Source: Actinomycetes bacterium (GTDB lineage Bacteria > Actinomycetota > Acidimicrobiia > Acidimicrobiales > RAAP-2). Taken from it: a stretch of DNA of 6,910 nt. Every line of letters starts with the position of its first letter. Position 1 is the stretch's first letter. The position numbers were made by a program, and so were the translations under genes. Shown piece by piece: positions 1-6,910 of this stretch. The stretch is taken from the NCBI GenBank assembly GCA_021826255.1, contig JAKBAZ010000071.1, positions 1 through 6,910 of the forward strand. The letters run 5' to 3'. The notes beneath the pieces are model-generated. The model worked only from the letters and a program-made list of their open reading frames with translations. It did no database searches and was not told the DNA's origin.

Positions 1-2296
1 CAAAATGGGCGTCTCGACGGTGGCGTCCTACGTCGGCAGTCAACTCTTCGAAGCGGTCGGCCTCGACGAGTCGGTCCTGTCTCGCTACTTCCCGGGATTT
101 CGCTCACGTATTGGTGGGGCCACCCTCGATCGGCTGGCCGGGGCCGTTCTCGAGGGCCACCGTCGGGCCTTCGCTCCCTTGCCCGGAGAACGGGTGGAGA
201 TCGGCTCTCGCGGGGAGTACCAGTGGCGCCGAGACGGTGAAGCCCACCTGTTCAACCCGCGCACGGTGCAAAAGCTCCAACACGCCACCCGCGAAGGCCG
301 TTTCGATATCTTTCGCGAGTACACCCGCATGGTCGACGACCAGTCTCGCGCCGCGGTCACCCTCCGGTCCCTCCTGCGACTGAAGAAGGCCGCCACGCCG
401 TTGCCCCTTGACGAGGTCGAGAGCGCGGCGTCCATCATCGCCCGCTTCTCCACCGGAGCCATGTCCTACGGCTCCATCTCCGAGGAGGCTCACACGACGC
501 TCGCCATCGCCATGAACCGCCTGGGTGGCAAGTCCAACACCGGTGAGGGGGGAGAGGACGAGGAGAGATTCGACACGTCCGATCCTCGATTCAATCGTCG
601 CTCGGCAATCAAACAAGTGGCCTCCGGGCGCTTCGGCGTCACCTCGCGCTACCTCGTGAACGCCGACGATCTGCAGATCAAGATGGCCCAGGGAGCCAAG
701 CCCGGAGAGGGCGGACAACTTCCCGGACCCAAGGTCTACCCGTGGATTGCCAAAACCCGGCACTCCACTCCGGGAGTCGGCCTAATCTCACCACCTCCGC
801 ACCACGACATCTACTCGATTGAGGACCTCGCCCAACTCATCTACGACCTGAAGAACGCGAACGACCAGGCACGAATCCACGTCAAGTTGGTGTCCGAGCA
901 GGGCGTGGGAACTATCGCGGCCGGGGTCGCCAAGGCTCACGCCGACGTCGTCTTGATCTCCGGGCACGACGGGGGGACCGGAGCGGCACCACTCACGTCG
1001 CTCAAGCACGCGGGTACGCCCTGGGAGTTGGGCCTCGCCGAGACCCACCAGACGCTCGCCCTCAACGGCCTGCGTTCTCGCATTACGGTTCAGGTTGACG
1101 GCCAACTCAAGACCGGTCGAGACGTCGTGATCGCGGCGTTGCTCGGAGCCGAGGAGTTTGGTTTCGCCACCGCACCTCTCGTGGTGTCGGGTTGCATCAT
1201 GATGAGGGTGTGCCATCTCGACACCTGCCCGGTCGGTATCGCCACCCAGAACCCCGAACTGCGAAGCCGTTTCACGGGTCAGCCGGAGTTTGTCGAGAAC
1301 TTCTTTCAGTTCATCGCTGAAGAGGTGCGCGAGTACCTGGCCGAGATGGGGGTGAGGAGCCTCGACGAGATCATCGGTGACGTCTCGCGACTCGACACCA
1401 CGTCACTCGGCGAGGTGGACAACACACTGGACCTCAGCCCGTTGTTGCAACCCACCCCACTCGATCAACGACGCCGCACCCAGTCTCAAGACCACGGACT
1501 AGGCGAGGCTCTCGACTGGAAGTTCATGTCCGAAGCCCTCGCGGCACTCGAGAGTCGTGAGCCTCTTACGCTCCACCTCGATGTCGCGAACACCAATCGA
1601 GCGGTGGGGACACTGACCGGCTCGGCGATGACGCGCGCTCTCGGCGCCGCGCGCGCCCCGGTCGACCTCGTCACCGTTCGCCTCACGGGCTCGTCGGGCC
1701 AGTCGCTGGGGGCCTTCATTCCCCAAGGACTCACGCTGGTGCTCGACGGGGACACCAACGACTACGCCGGAAAGGGCCTCTCGGGCGGACGGGTCATCAT
1801 CCGGCCCTCGACGCGGGCCGACTTCGCCGCGGAGTCCAACATCATCGCCGGCAACGTGATCGGATACGGAGCCACGAGTGGTGACATCTTCGTTCGCGGC
1901 ATCGTGGGAGAACGGTGCGGAGTCCGTAACTCGGGTGCGACCATCGTCGTGGAGGGAACCGGAGACCACGCCTGCGAATACATGACCGGAGGAGTCGTCG
2001 TCATTCTCGGTGCGGTTGGTCGCAATCTGGCCGCCGGAATGTCCGGGGGAACGCTCTACCTCTACGACCCGAACCAGGAGGTCCACGACCACCTCGCCGC
2101 CGGCGTCTACGAGATCGATCCGCTCGAAGCGGACGACGACCAGCGTCTCTTCGAGCTCCTCACGCGCTACCAGCGCGATACGGGATCCGAACGAGCCCGG
2201 GACCTTCTCGCGTCGTGGCGGGTCGAAAGGATGAACTTCGTGAGAATCGAAACGTCGGAGTACCAGCGGATTCGTGACGAGATGCGCCATGGGTAA
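1..2296 (+). CDS. gltB: Glutamate synthase (NADPH) large subunit, C-terminal half (5' partial)
   Basis: Large (alpha) subunit of glutamate synthase, which transfers the glutamine amide group as ammonia to 2-oxoglutarate to make glutamate. The frame is open at the left edge: Lys (AAA, 2-4) precedes the Met at 5, matching the family's internal KMG(I/V)ST segment, so this Met is not the start. About 764 residues are visible, roughly half of a usual ~1500-residue protein. The N-terminal Cys glutaminase domain and most of the central domain lie upstream. Numbering from the Met at 5, residues 1-35 are the end of the central domain. The FMN-binding synthase domain follows to about 440, with GGKSNTGEGGED (174-185), AKPGEGGQLPGPKV (231-244), GHDGGTGAAP (320-329) and the [3Fe-4S] cysteines C397, C403 and C408. 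The C-terminal GXGXG beta-helix spans about 505-700 and has Gly-rich repeats. The C-terminal tail is short, ending RDEMRHG. The stop overlaps gltD by 8 bases. No frameshift is visible. Confidence 0.97.
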   Translation, partial: KMGVSTVASYVGSQLFEAVGLDESVLSRYFPGFRSRIGGATLDRLAGAVLEGHRRAFAPLPGERVEIGSRGEYQWRRDGEAHLFNPRTVQKLQHATREGRFDIFREYTRMVDDQSRAAVTLRSLLRLKKAATPLPLDEVESAASIIARFSTGAMSYGSISEEAHTTLAIAMNRLGGKSNTGEGGEDEERFDTSDPRFNRRSAIKQVASGRFGVTSRYLVNADDLQIKMAQGAKPGEGGQLPGPKVYPWIAKTRHSTPGVGLISPPPHHDIYSIEDLAQLIYDLKNANDQARIHVKLVSEQGVGTIAAGVAKAHADVVLISGHDGGTGAAPLTSLKHAGTPWELGLAETHQTLALNGLRSRITVQVDGQLKTGRDVVIAALLGAEEFGFATAPLVVSGCIMMRVCHLDTCPVGIATQNPELRSRFTGQPEFVENFFQFIAEEVREYLAEMGVRSLDEIIGDVSRLDTTSLGEVDNTLDLSPLLQPTPLDQRRRTQSQDHGLGEALDWKFMSEALAALESREPLTLHLDVANTNRAVGTLTGSAMTRALGAARAPVDLVTVRLTGSSGQSLGAFIPQGLTLVLDGDTNDYAGKGLSGGRVIIRPSTRADFAAESNIIAGNVIGYGATSGDIFVRGIVGERCGVRNSGATIVVEGTGDHACEYMTGGVVVILGAVGRNLAAGMSGGTLYLYDPNQEVHDHLAAGVYEIDPLEADDDQRLFELLTRYQRDTGSERARDLLASWRVERMNFVRIETSEYQRIRDEMRHG

Positions 2297-3719
2297 GGTC
2301 ACCGGATTCCTCGAGTATTCGCGCGAGACCCCGGCGTATCGTCCGGTTCCGGTTCGCCTTCGGGACTGGAAAGAGGTCTACGAACCCCAGAGTGACGAGT
2401 CGATCTCGACTCAAGGTGCACGGTGCATGGACTGCGGTATTCCCTTTTGTATGCAGGGGTGCCCTCTCGGCAACCGCATTCCGGTCTTCAACGATCACGT
2501 CTACCACCAGCGCTGGGACCACGCGGCGACTCAACTCCTCGCGACGAACAACTTTCCTGAATTCACCGGTCGTCTGTGTCCGGCCCCGTGCGAATCGGCC
2601 TGCGTCGTCGGCATCTCGGGCGATCCGGTCACGATCGAGCGAATCGAGTTGCAGACCATCGAACACGCCTACTCCCTCGGAATTCCGGTCCAGGCGGTGC
2701 CGAGCGAAGAAAGCGGTCGTCGGGTCGCGGTCGTCGGGTCGGGACCGGCGGGTCTCGCCTGCGCCGCCCAGTTACGTAGCGCCGGACACCACGTCGAGGT
2801 GTTCGAGCGAAACGACCGGATTGGTGGCTTGCTTCGCTACGGCATTCCCGAGTTCAAAATGGAAAAGGCCGTGCTCGACCGTCGTCTCGCGGCGATGGAG
2901 GCTGTCGGAATCGTCTTTCACCCGTCGAGCCCCATTGGTGAGAGCGGAGAACCTCTCGAGAGTCTGCGCGCGCGCTTCGACGCCGTGGTACTGGCTCTCG
3001 GTTCGACCATTCCGCGACGGATCGACGTCCCCGGGGCCCACTTGGAGGGTGTCTACCCGGCGATGACCTTCCTCGAAGCGGCCACCCGGGCCGTCCACGG
3101 AGGGCCCGCGAGCCCCGTGAGCGCCGAAGGGCGCCATGTCGTCATCTTGGGTGGGGGAGATACCGGAGCCGACTGCCTCGGTACGGCCCACCGTCAAGGC
3201 GCCCTCTCGGTGACCCAGGTGGAGATCATGGACACGCCACCCACCACTCGGCCCGCCGACCAACCCTGGCCGACCATGGCCCGGCTCTACAAGGTCACCT
3301 CGGCCCACGAAGAGGGTGGCGAACGCGTCTTTGCCACCGAGACTCTCGAGTTTCGAGGAGAGAGCCGACTTGAGTCCATCGTTCTTCGCCACAACCTCAC
3401 CGGCGAAGTAGTCACCCAGCCGGTCGACCTCGTCCTCATCGCGGCGGGCTTCGTGGGGCCAGAACTGGACGACCTAGGACTCAACGCCGAGGCGCACACC
3501 ACCACAAGGGGAACCCTTCAGGTCACCGACGAGTGGCGGGTGTCCTCCCTCGAGGGTGAGACCGGGGTCTTCGCCTGCGGGGACGCGGTCCGGGGACAGT
3601 CGCTCATCGTGTGGGCTATCGCCGAGGGGCGTTCGGCGGCTGCGGGAGTCGACGCCTACCTGAGAAACGGCGTCACGGCCCTACCCGCCCCCATCACCCC
3701 CTACGCGCTCTCGTGGTAG
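2289..3719 (+). CDS. gltD: Glutamate synthase (NADPH) small subunit
   Basis: Small (beta) subunit of GOGAT, 476 residues, the usual family length. It oxidises NADPH on FAD and passes electrons through iron-sulfur clusters to the FMN of GltB. The ATG at 2289 gives MGKVTGFLEYSRETP, the typical GltD N-terminus; a GTG at 2274 would add five untypical residues and is rejected. The N-terminal cluster domain has CMDCGIPFCMQGCP (C46, C49, C54, C58) and a second Cys group in LCPAPCESAC (C97, C101, C105). The FAD dinucleotide fold has VGSGPAG (149-155), the NADPH fold has LGGGDTG (287-293), and the FAD-contacting C-terminal motif is FACGDA (428-433). RPADQPWPTMARLYKV and the following SAHEEGGER are also typical. 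The start overlaps the gltB stop (ATGGGTAA) and no strong Shine-Dalgarno is visible, which suggests translation coupled to gltB. Confidence 0.97.
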   Translation: MGKVTGFLEYSRETPAYRPVPVRLRDWKEVYEPQSDESISTQGARCMDCGIPFCMQGCPLGNRIPVFNDHVYHQRWDHAATQLLATNNFPEFTGRLCPAPCESACVVGISGDPVTIERIELQTIEHAYSLGIPVQAVPSEESGRRVAVVGSGPAGLACAAQLRSAGHHVEVFERNDRIGGLLRYGIPEFKMEKAVLDRRLAAMEAVGIVFHPSSPIGESGEPLESLRARFDAVVLALGSTIPRRIDVPGAHLEGVYPAMTFLEAATRAVHGGPASPVSAEGRHVVILGGGDTGADCLGTAHRQGALSVTQVEIMDTPPTTRPADQPWPTMARLYKVTSAHEEGGERVFATETLEFRGESRLESIVLRHNLTGEVVTQPVDLVLIAAGFVGPELDDLGLNAEAHTTTRGTLQVTDEWRVSSLEGETGVFACGDAVRGQSLIVWAIAEGRSAAAGVDAYLRNGVTALPAPITPYALSW

Positions 3720-3742
3720 CGAGGCTCTAGCATCGGGGCACG
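3720..3742 (+). other. Short gltD-ligase intergenic gap with weak ribosome binding site
   Basis: This 23-base gap is the only clear intergenic sequence in the window. It holds a GGGG run (3735-3738) that ends four bases before the ligase ATG, a short spacing for a Shine-Dalgarno, and a GAGG at 3721-3724 that is too far away. I see no hairpin with a T-run and no convincing -35/-10 pair, so the simplest reading is read-through transcription from gltD into the ligase gene. Confidence 0.5.
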
Positions 3743-5359
3743 ATGAGTTCCTTCCCCGCCACCATGCAGGCCGCACCGCTCACGGTTCGTGACATCGTGC
3801 ACCACGCCGAACGGGTCTACAGCGAACGGCGGGTGTTCACTGTCGAAGCGACCGGCGCGCGAGAGGCGACCTTCGCCGAAGTCATCAGCCGAGCGCGCCG
3901 ACTCGCTCGCGCGTTGGAGAACTTAGGTGTCGCCCGGGGTGACCGGGTGGCCACTCTCATGTGGAACAACCAAGCGCACCTCGAGGCCTACGTCGCCGTT
4001 CCGACGATGGGGGCCGTGCTGCACACGCTGAACCTCCGACTCTTTCCCGACCAATTGGCCTTCGTCATCAACGACGCTGATGACGCCGTCATCATCGCCG
4101 ACGCGAGCGTGCTCGGTCTCCTCGCGCGACTGGGGAACTCGATTCACCCCCGTCACCTCATCGTGAGCGGCACCCCTCAGGACTCCTACGGCCTCGACTA
4201 CCTCGACTACGAGAGCCTGCTGGCGTCAGTGAATGACGACTTCGAGTGGCCCGATCTCGACGAGAACTCTCCGGCGATCGCCTGCTACACCTCCGGGACG
4301 ACCGGGGACCCGAAGGGCGTCGTGTACTCGCACCGTTCCCTCTGGCTGCACTCACTCGCGATTCAGACCCAGAACTCCATCGCTCTCGGCGAATCGGACC
4401 GGGCCCTCCTCGTCGTGCCGATGTTTCACGTCAACGCCTGGGGCATGCCCTACGGGGGCTTGTGGTGTGGCGCCGACCTGATCATGCCCCAGATGTACTT
4501 GAAGGGTGAGCAGTTGGCTCAGACGATTCACGACCTTCGCCCCACGCTCGCTCTCGGCGTACCGACCATCTGGATGGACCTCCTGCGTGCCGCCTCCTCG
4601 GGTGAGTACGATCTCAGTTCCCTTCGAGTCCTCGTCGCCGGGGGCGCGTCAGTGTCGGCCACCCTGATTCGGGCCTACCGCGACGAGTTGGGTCTGACCA
4701 TGCTTCAGGGCTGGGGAATGACCGAAACCAGCCCTCTCGTCGCCGTCGCGACGCCACCGGCCGAGGCGACCGGGGACGAGGAGATTCTCTACCGGGCGAA
4801 GACGGGCCGCCTCGTCGCCGGGGTCGAGATCCGCGTGGTGGACGAAGAGGGGACCCCGTTGCCCCACGACGGGGCCAGCGTGGGCGAGTTCGAATTGCGC
4901 GGACCCTGGATCGCCGGGGGCTACATCAAGGGACGAGACCCCGAGTCCTTTCACGACGGCTGGCTACGCACCGGAGACATCGGCACCGTCGACGCGCACG
5001 GCTTCGTCGTCATCTCCGATAGGCGAAAGGACGTCATCAAGTCGGGCGGGGAGTGGATCAGCTCCGTGGAGTTAGAGAACCACCTCATGGCTCATCCGAG
5101 TGTGCACCAGGCCGCGGTGATCGCCGTGCCCCACGACAAGTGGCAGGAGCGCCCCCTGGCCCTCGTTGTTCTTCGCGAGGGTCACGACCTCGACGTCGTC
5201 GCACTGCGCGAGCACCTGAGAGACCACGTGGCCTCGTGGTGGATTCCCGACTACTGGGCCGTCGTGCTCGAGATGCCCCTCACCAGTGTGGGCAAGTTCG
5301 ACAAGCGAGAGTTGCGCCGGCGTCACGGAGCCGGGGAGTTTGAAGTCCGTGATGCCTGA
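3743..5359 (+). CDS. AMP-forming fatty-acid/acyl-CoA ligase (FadD/AlkK-like)
   Basis: ANL-superfamily ligase of 538 residues, the usual length for medium- or long-chain acyl-CoA synthetases. It should activate a carboxylic acid with ATP to an acyl-adenylate, then transfer it to CoA, in the cytoplasm or at the membrane. Core motifs are intact: the phosphate-binding loop YTSGTTGDPKG (182-192), MFHVNAWGMPY (227-237), GWGMTETSP (323-331), RTGDIG (409-414) with the ribose-binding Asp412, the hinge region DRRKDVIKSGGEW (426-438) and the catalytic C-terminal lysine in TSVGKFDKREL (K518). The N-terminus (TMQAAPLTVRDI) and RLFPDQLAFVINDA resemble AlkK-type and mycobacterial FadD enzymes, which supports the ATG at 3743; a Met at residue 8 is a less likely alternative. 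Chain length and substrate cannot be read from sequence. It lies 23 bases after gltD and overlaps the next gene by 8 bases. Confidence 0.92.
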   Translation: MSSFPATMQAAPLTVRDIVHHAERVYSERRVFTVEATGAREATFAEVISRARRLARALENLGVARGDRVATLMWNNQAHLEAYVAVPTMGAVLHTLNLRLFPDQLAFVINDADDAVIIADASVLGLLARLGNSIHPRHLIVSGTPQDSYGLDYLDYESLLASVNDDFEWPDLDENSPAIACYTSGTTGDPKGVVYSHRSLWLHSLAIQTQNSIALGESDRALLVVPMFHVNAWGMPYGGLWCGADLIMPQMYLKGEQLAQTIHDLRPTLALGVPTIWMDLLRAASSGEYDLSSLRVLVAGGASVSATLIRAYRDELGLTMLQGWGMTETSPLVAVATPPAEATGDEEILYRAKTGRLVAGVEIRVVDEEGTPLPHDGASVGEFELRGPWIAGGYIKGRDPESFHDGWLRTGDIGTVDAHGFVVISDRRKDVIKSGGEWISSVELENHLMAHPSVHQAAVIAVPHDKWQERPLALVVLREGHDLDVVALREHLRDHVASWWIPDYWAVVLEMPLTSVGKFDKRELRRRHGAGEFEVRDA

Positions 5360-5552
5360 GTCCTTGAGCGACCTCGCTGACGCTGTCGCCGCGCTCGAGC
5401 GTCGAGTGTCCGACGCCCTCTACGACGCCCTGCGAGCCCAGGTACGTGGCGAGGACGAGGACGACGCTCGAGAGTTGGAGAAACGACTCGCTCGCGTGCG
5501 CCGAAGCCTCGTCAAGGCCGAGTCCTTGCTGCGAGGAGCGAGCGAGGACTAG
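5352..5552 (+). CDS. Small helical protein of unknown function (66 aa)
   Basis: I do not recognise this protein. The ATG at 5352 gives 66 residues, starting MPESLSDLADAVAALERRV. Two amphipathic helices look likely, about residues 3-32 and 38-61, joined by an acidic turn (GEDEDD, 33-38). Leucines, valines and alanines recur every three to four residues with dense Arg/Glu, suggesting a helical hairpin or coiled-coil dimer. There is no signal peptide, membrane segment, cysteine or histidine. The ATG overlaps the ligase stop as ATGCCTGA, an arrangement typical of coupled translation. A GGGGAG (5333-5338) lies 13 bases upstream, rather far for a Shine-Dalgarno. A GTG at 5349 is an alternative start adding one residue. 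The frame continues upstream inside the ligase gene, but that part is read as a shadow. Coding status is supported by the coupling, the regular helical pattern and the neat stop, not by homology. Confidence 0.68.
   Translation: MPESLSDLADAVAALERRVSDALYDALRAQVRGEDEDDARELEKRLARVRRSLVKAESLLRGASED
5549..5552. other. CTAG shared by two convergent stop codons
   Basis: The palindrome CTAG supplies the TAG stop of the 66-residue gene on the plus strand (5550-5552) and the TAG stop of the DinB-like gene on the minus strand (5551-5549). The two operons therefore meet with no intergenic DNA. No stem followed by a T-run is visible on either side, so transcription of each group must end inside, or opposite, the other group's coding sequence. 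Confidence 0.85.
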
Positions 5553-6106
5553 CGGGTCGGCCAGGTCCAGGTCGCCGGCGGGTCTTCACCGACTCGGCCG
5601 TCGACGGCCTCGCGTAAGAGGTCGGCGTGTCCGGTGTGGCGGGCGTACTCCTCGAGCAGGTCGGTGACGATGCGGCGCACGTTGGCCCGGCGTCCGTCGG
5701 GCCAGGCCGCAACCACCAACTGGTCCAGTCCACCCGCCGCCACTCGTTCGAGTCGCCGACGGCATTCAGCGACAACCTCGTCGTAGAGGTTGTAGATCTC
5801 ACGCGCGCTCGCTGTCTCGGCCCACTGGAACTCCGCGCCCTCGCCCTCATCTTCACTCAGCACGCTCCAGCGCGCCGAAAGACGACCCCCCTCAATCTTC
5901 ACACCCACCGTGTACTCCTCCACGAGCGCGAGGTGAACGAGGAGACCGCCGAGTGAGAGCGTCGACGTCGCGAGCTTCGCCCGTAAGCCCGCCTCGTCAA
6001 GGTCGTCGCACTTGTAGCGAAAGGTGGCCCGCTGGCGCTCGAGAGCCCCGAAGAGCGCCCCGTACTCATCTCCCGCTACTGGCGGCTCGAAAAAGGGTTC
6101 ACCCAC
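5549..6106 (-). CDS. DUF664/DinB-fold putative metal-dependent protein
   Basis: Probable four-helix DinB-superfamily protein of the DUF664 type, 185 residues from the GTG at 6106. Members of this superfamily bind a divalent metal through three histidines, and some use low-molecular-weight thiols such as mycothiol or bacillithiol. The reaction is unknown for this branch. Visible here are LLVHLALVEEY with candidate ligand H58, and the C-terminal EEYARHTGHADLLREAVDG with H157 and H160, a highly typical DUF664 signature. The GTG at 6106 is chosen because GAGGAGGA lies just upstream at an ideal distance; a GTG at 6124 would place that signal inside the gene. The start overlaps the upstream LOG-family stop as GTGGGTGA (8 bases), so the two are probably cotranscribed. 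Its TAG stop shares CTAG with the convergent small gene. Substrate and thiol cofactor cannot be told from sequence. Confidence 0.85.
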   Translation of the reverse strand: MGEPFFEPPVAGDEYGALFGALERQRATFRYKCDDLDEAGLRAKLATSTLSLGGLLVHLALVEEYTVGVKIEGGRLSARWSVLSEDEGEGAEFQWAETASAREIYNLYDEVVAECRRRLERVAAGGLDQLVVAAWPDGRRANVRRIVTDLLEEYARHTGHADLLREAVDGRVGEDPPATWTWPTR

Positions 6107-6910
6107 GACTGTCCTCCTCGTCACGATTCACCCGGTGAATCACGTTCAGCAGACGGGCGTAACGGCGTCCGTCGTGTTCGTAGTCAAAACTGAGCCCGTC
6201 GTCGGCGAAGTGCACCGGTCCCACTATCTCCGACAACGCGGCCCTGGTGGACTCACTCACGGGTCGACGAAGGACGACCCGCGCCACACCATCTTTCACC
6301 GTGGAGCTCTGGTACACGCGGTAGAAGGAGTCGAGATACTCGACGGCCGCATCGACGTCGTCGAGAACTCGATACATCGTCGCGTCACCCGGACTCAAGT
6401 ATCCGTCGTCAATTACTCGGTCCATAAAACGGCTCCACGTCGACCAAAACGTTCCGCCCGGCTCATCCATCAGCACCACCGGGGCCGGCGGGGACTTCGA
6501 CGTATTGAGCAGTGTCAGTACTTCGAAGAGCTCGTCCATCGTGCCCACACCACCCGGAAAGGCCACGAAGGCGTGGGCGCGTCGAGTGAGGAGGACCTTT
6601 CTCGTGAAAAAGTGGGCCGTCGCCAAGTGGTGATCGCGGTCGTCAACCCACGGATTCGTGCCGTGCTCGAAGGGCAGTTCGATGTTGACCCCGATGTTTC
6701 CCTCCCGACCCGCCCCCTTCGCCGCGGCGGCCATGATTCCGGGACCCGCGCCGGCGACGATCATCCACCCTTTTCCTCGAAGCGTCGAGGCCAACGTCTC
6801 GGCTGTCCGAGCGACGGGTGCGTCGAGGGGAGTGCGGGCGGAGCCGAAGATAGTCACGAAGGGTCCCCGGTGCTTATCGAAGAGGCGTTCACCAAGTACC
6901 AGGTCACCGA
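6099..6910 (-). CDS. LOG-family nucleotide 5'-phosphate phosphoribohydrolase-like protein (5' partial)
   Basis: Rossmann-fold protein of the TIGR00730/LOG family, long mislabelled 'lysine decarboxylase'. Characterised members hydrolyse nucleoside monophosphates (cytokinin riboside monophosphates or AMP-type substrates) to base and ribose 5-phosphate. The first in-frame start is a GTG at 6857, but the frame stays open to the edge and reads GERLFDKHRGPF directly before VTIFGSAR, as relatives do. The gene therefore begins beyond 6910; 269 residues are visible. Counting from the codon at 6857: FGSAR (4-8), AGAGPGIM (35-42), GVNIELPFE (56-64), FFTRKVLL (83-90) with the family Arg-Lys pair R86/K87, and the signature PGGVGTMDE (101-109) with E109. 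MDEPGGTFW (130-138) is also typical of this subfamily. About 75 residues after the Rossmann core (from ~178) form an extra C-terminal region. The catalytic motifs look intact. The true substrate is unknown. The stop overlaps the DinB-like start by 8 bases. Confidence 0.92.
   Translation of the reverse strand, partial: GDLVLGERLFDKHRGPFVTIFGSARTPLDAPVARTAETLASTLRGKGWMIVAGAGPGIMAAAAKGAGREGNIGVNIELPFEHGTNPWVDDRDHHLATAHFFTRKVLLTRRAHAFVAFPGGVGTMDELFEVLTLLNTSKSPPAPVVLMDEPGGTFWSTWSRFMDRVIDDGYLSPGDATMYRVLDDVDAAVEYLDSFYRVYQSSTVKDGVARVVLRRPVSESTRAALSEIVGPVHFADDGLSFDYEHDGRRYARLLNVIHRVNRDEEDSRG
6112..6119 (-). promoter_or_regulatory. Strong ribosome binding site for the DinB-like gene
   Basis: On the minus strand GAGGAGGA (6119 to 6112) is followed by the five bases CAGTC and then GTG at 6106. 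It is the best Shine-Dalgarno match I see in the window. It lies inside the last codons of the LOG-family gene, and it decides between the GTG at 6106 and the GTG at 6124 as the start of the DinB-like gene. Confidence 0.75.

Noticed and set aside
2274..2288. GTG at 2274 as an upstream start for gltD
   Set aside because: It adds five residues not typical of GltD, while ATG 2289 gives the standard N-terminus and the 8-base overlap.
1499..2302. Long minus-strand open frame (267 codons) opposite gltB, and similar ones at 104-763, 788-1216 and 2772-3392
   Set aside because: They lie antisense to strongly conserved gltB/gltD coding sequence, show no recognisable motif, and are expected from GC-rich codon use.
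5053..5343. Plus-strand 96-codon frame inside the ligase gene
   Set aside because: It overlaps the conserved C-terminal domain of the ligase in another frame, and its Arg/Pro-rich translation is typical of shadow frames.
5352..5552. Small gene as exodeoxyribonuclease VII small subunit (XseB)
   Set aside because: Size and helical character are similar, but the XseB-type pattern (FEEAL...LE..V..LE.G.L.LE.AL) is absent and no xseA is nearby.
5596..5609. Perfect 14-base palindrome GGCCGTCGACGGCC just past the convergent stops, considered as a terminator
   Set aside because: The stem is short, no T-run follows on either strand, and it encodes the AVDGR part of a typical DUF664 motif.
5627..5956. 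Plus-strand 109-codon frame opposite the DinB-like gene
   Set aside because: The minus strand carries the recognisable DUF664 motifs here; this frame has none.
149..6043. Marked excess of CTCGAG (12 copies by eye)
   Set aside because: Eleven of the twelve are in-frame CTC-GAG codons for Leu-Glu, so preferred codons explain them; they are not a dispersed regulatory site.
1..6910. A defence system, mobile element, CRISPR array, tRNA/rRNA or riboswitch
   Set aside because: The window is almost entirely accounted for by six genes with uniform base composition. I saw no direct-repeat array, transposase motif, tRNA-like fold or long leader region.

Overview
The window reads as a compact, GC-rich chromosomal segment of an actinobacterium. 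An acidimicrobial or related lineage is my guess from protein style; this is inference, because no rRNA or other marker is present. Almost every base is coding: six genes in two convergent groups, with no RNA gene, mobile element, CRISPR array or long non-coding stretch.

Plus strand, 1-5552: the C-terminal half of the glutamate synthase large subunit (gltB, cut by the left edge), the complete small subunit gene (gltD), an AMP-forming fatty-acid/acyl-CoA ligase 23 bases further on, and a 66-residue helical protein of unknown function. GltB and GltD form NADPH-dependent GOGAT, the glutamate-forming half of ammonia assimilation. The ligase activates carboxylic acids to acyl-CoA and has no obvious biochemical link to GOGAT. 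Tight spacing suggests one transcript.

Minus strand, 6910-5549: a LOG-family nucleotide phosphoribohydrolase-like protein (cut by the right edge) followed by a DUF664/DinB-fold putative metalloprotein, probably translated as a coupled pair.

The packing is extreme. All three overlapping same-strand junctions overlap by exactly 8 bases (start codon, two bases, stop codon), and the two groups meet tail to tail on a single CTAG that supplies both TAG stops. I found no convincing previously undescribed system. The best targets for a second look are the 66-residue protein, the LOG/DinB pair and the shared-stop convergent junction.
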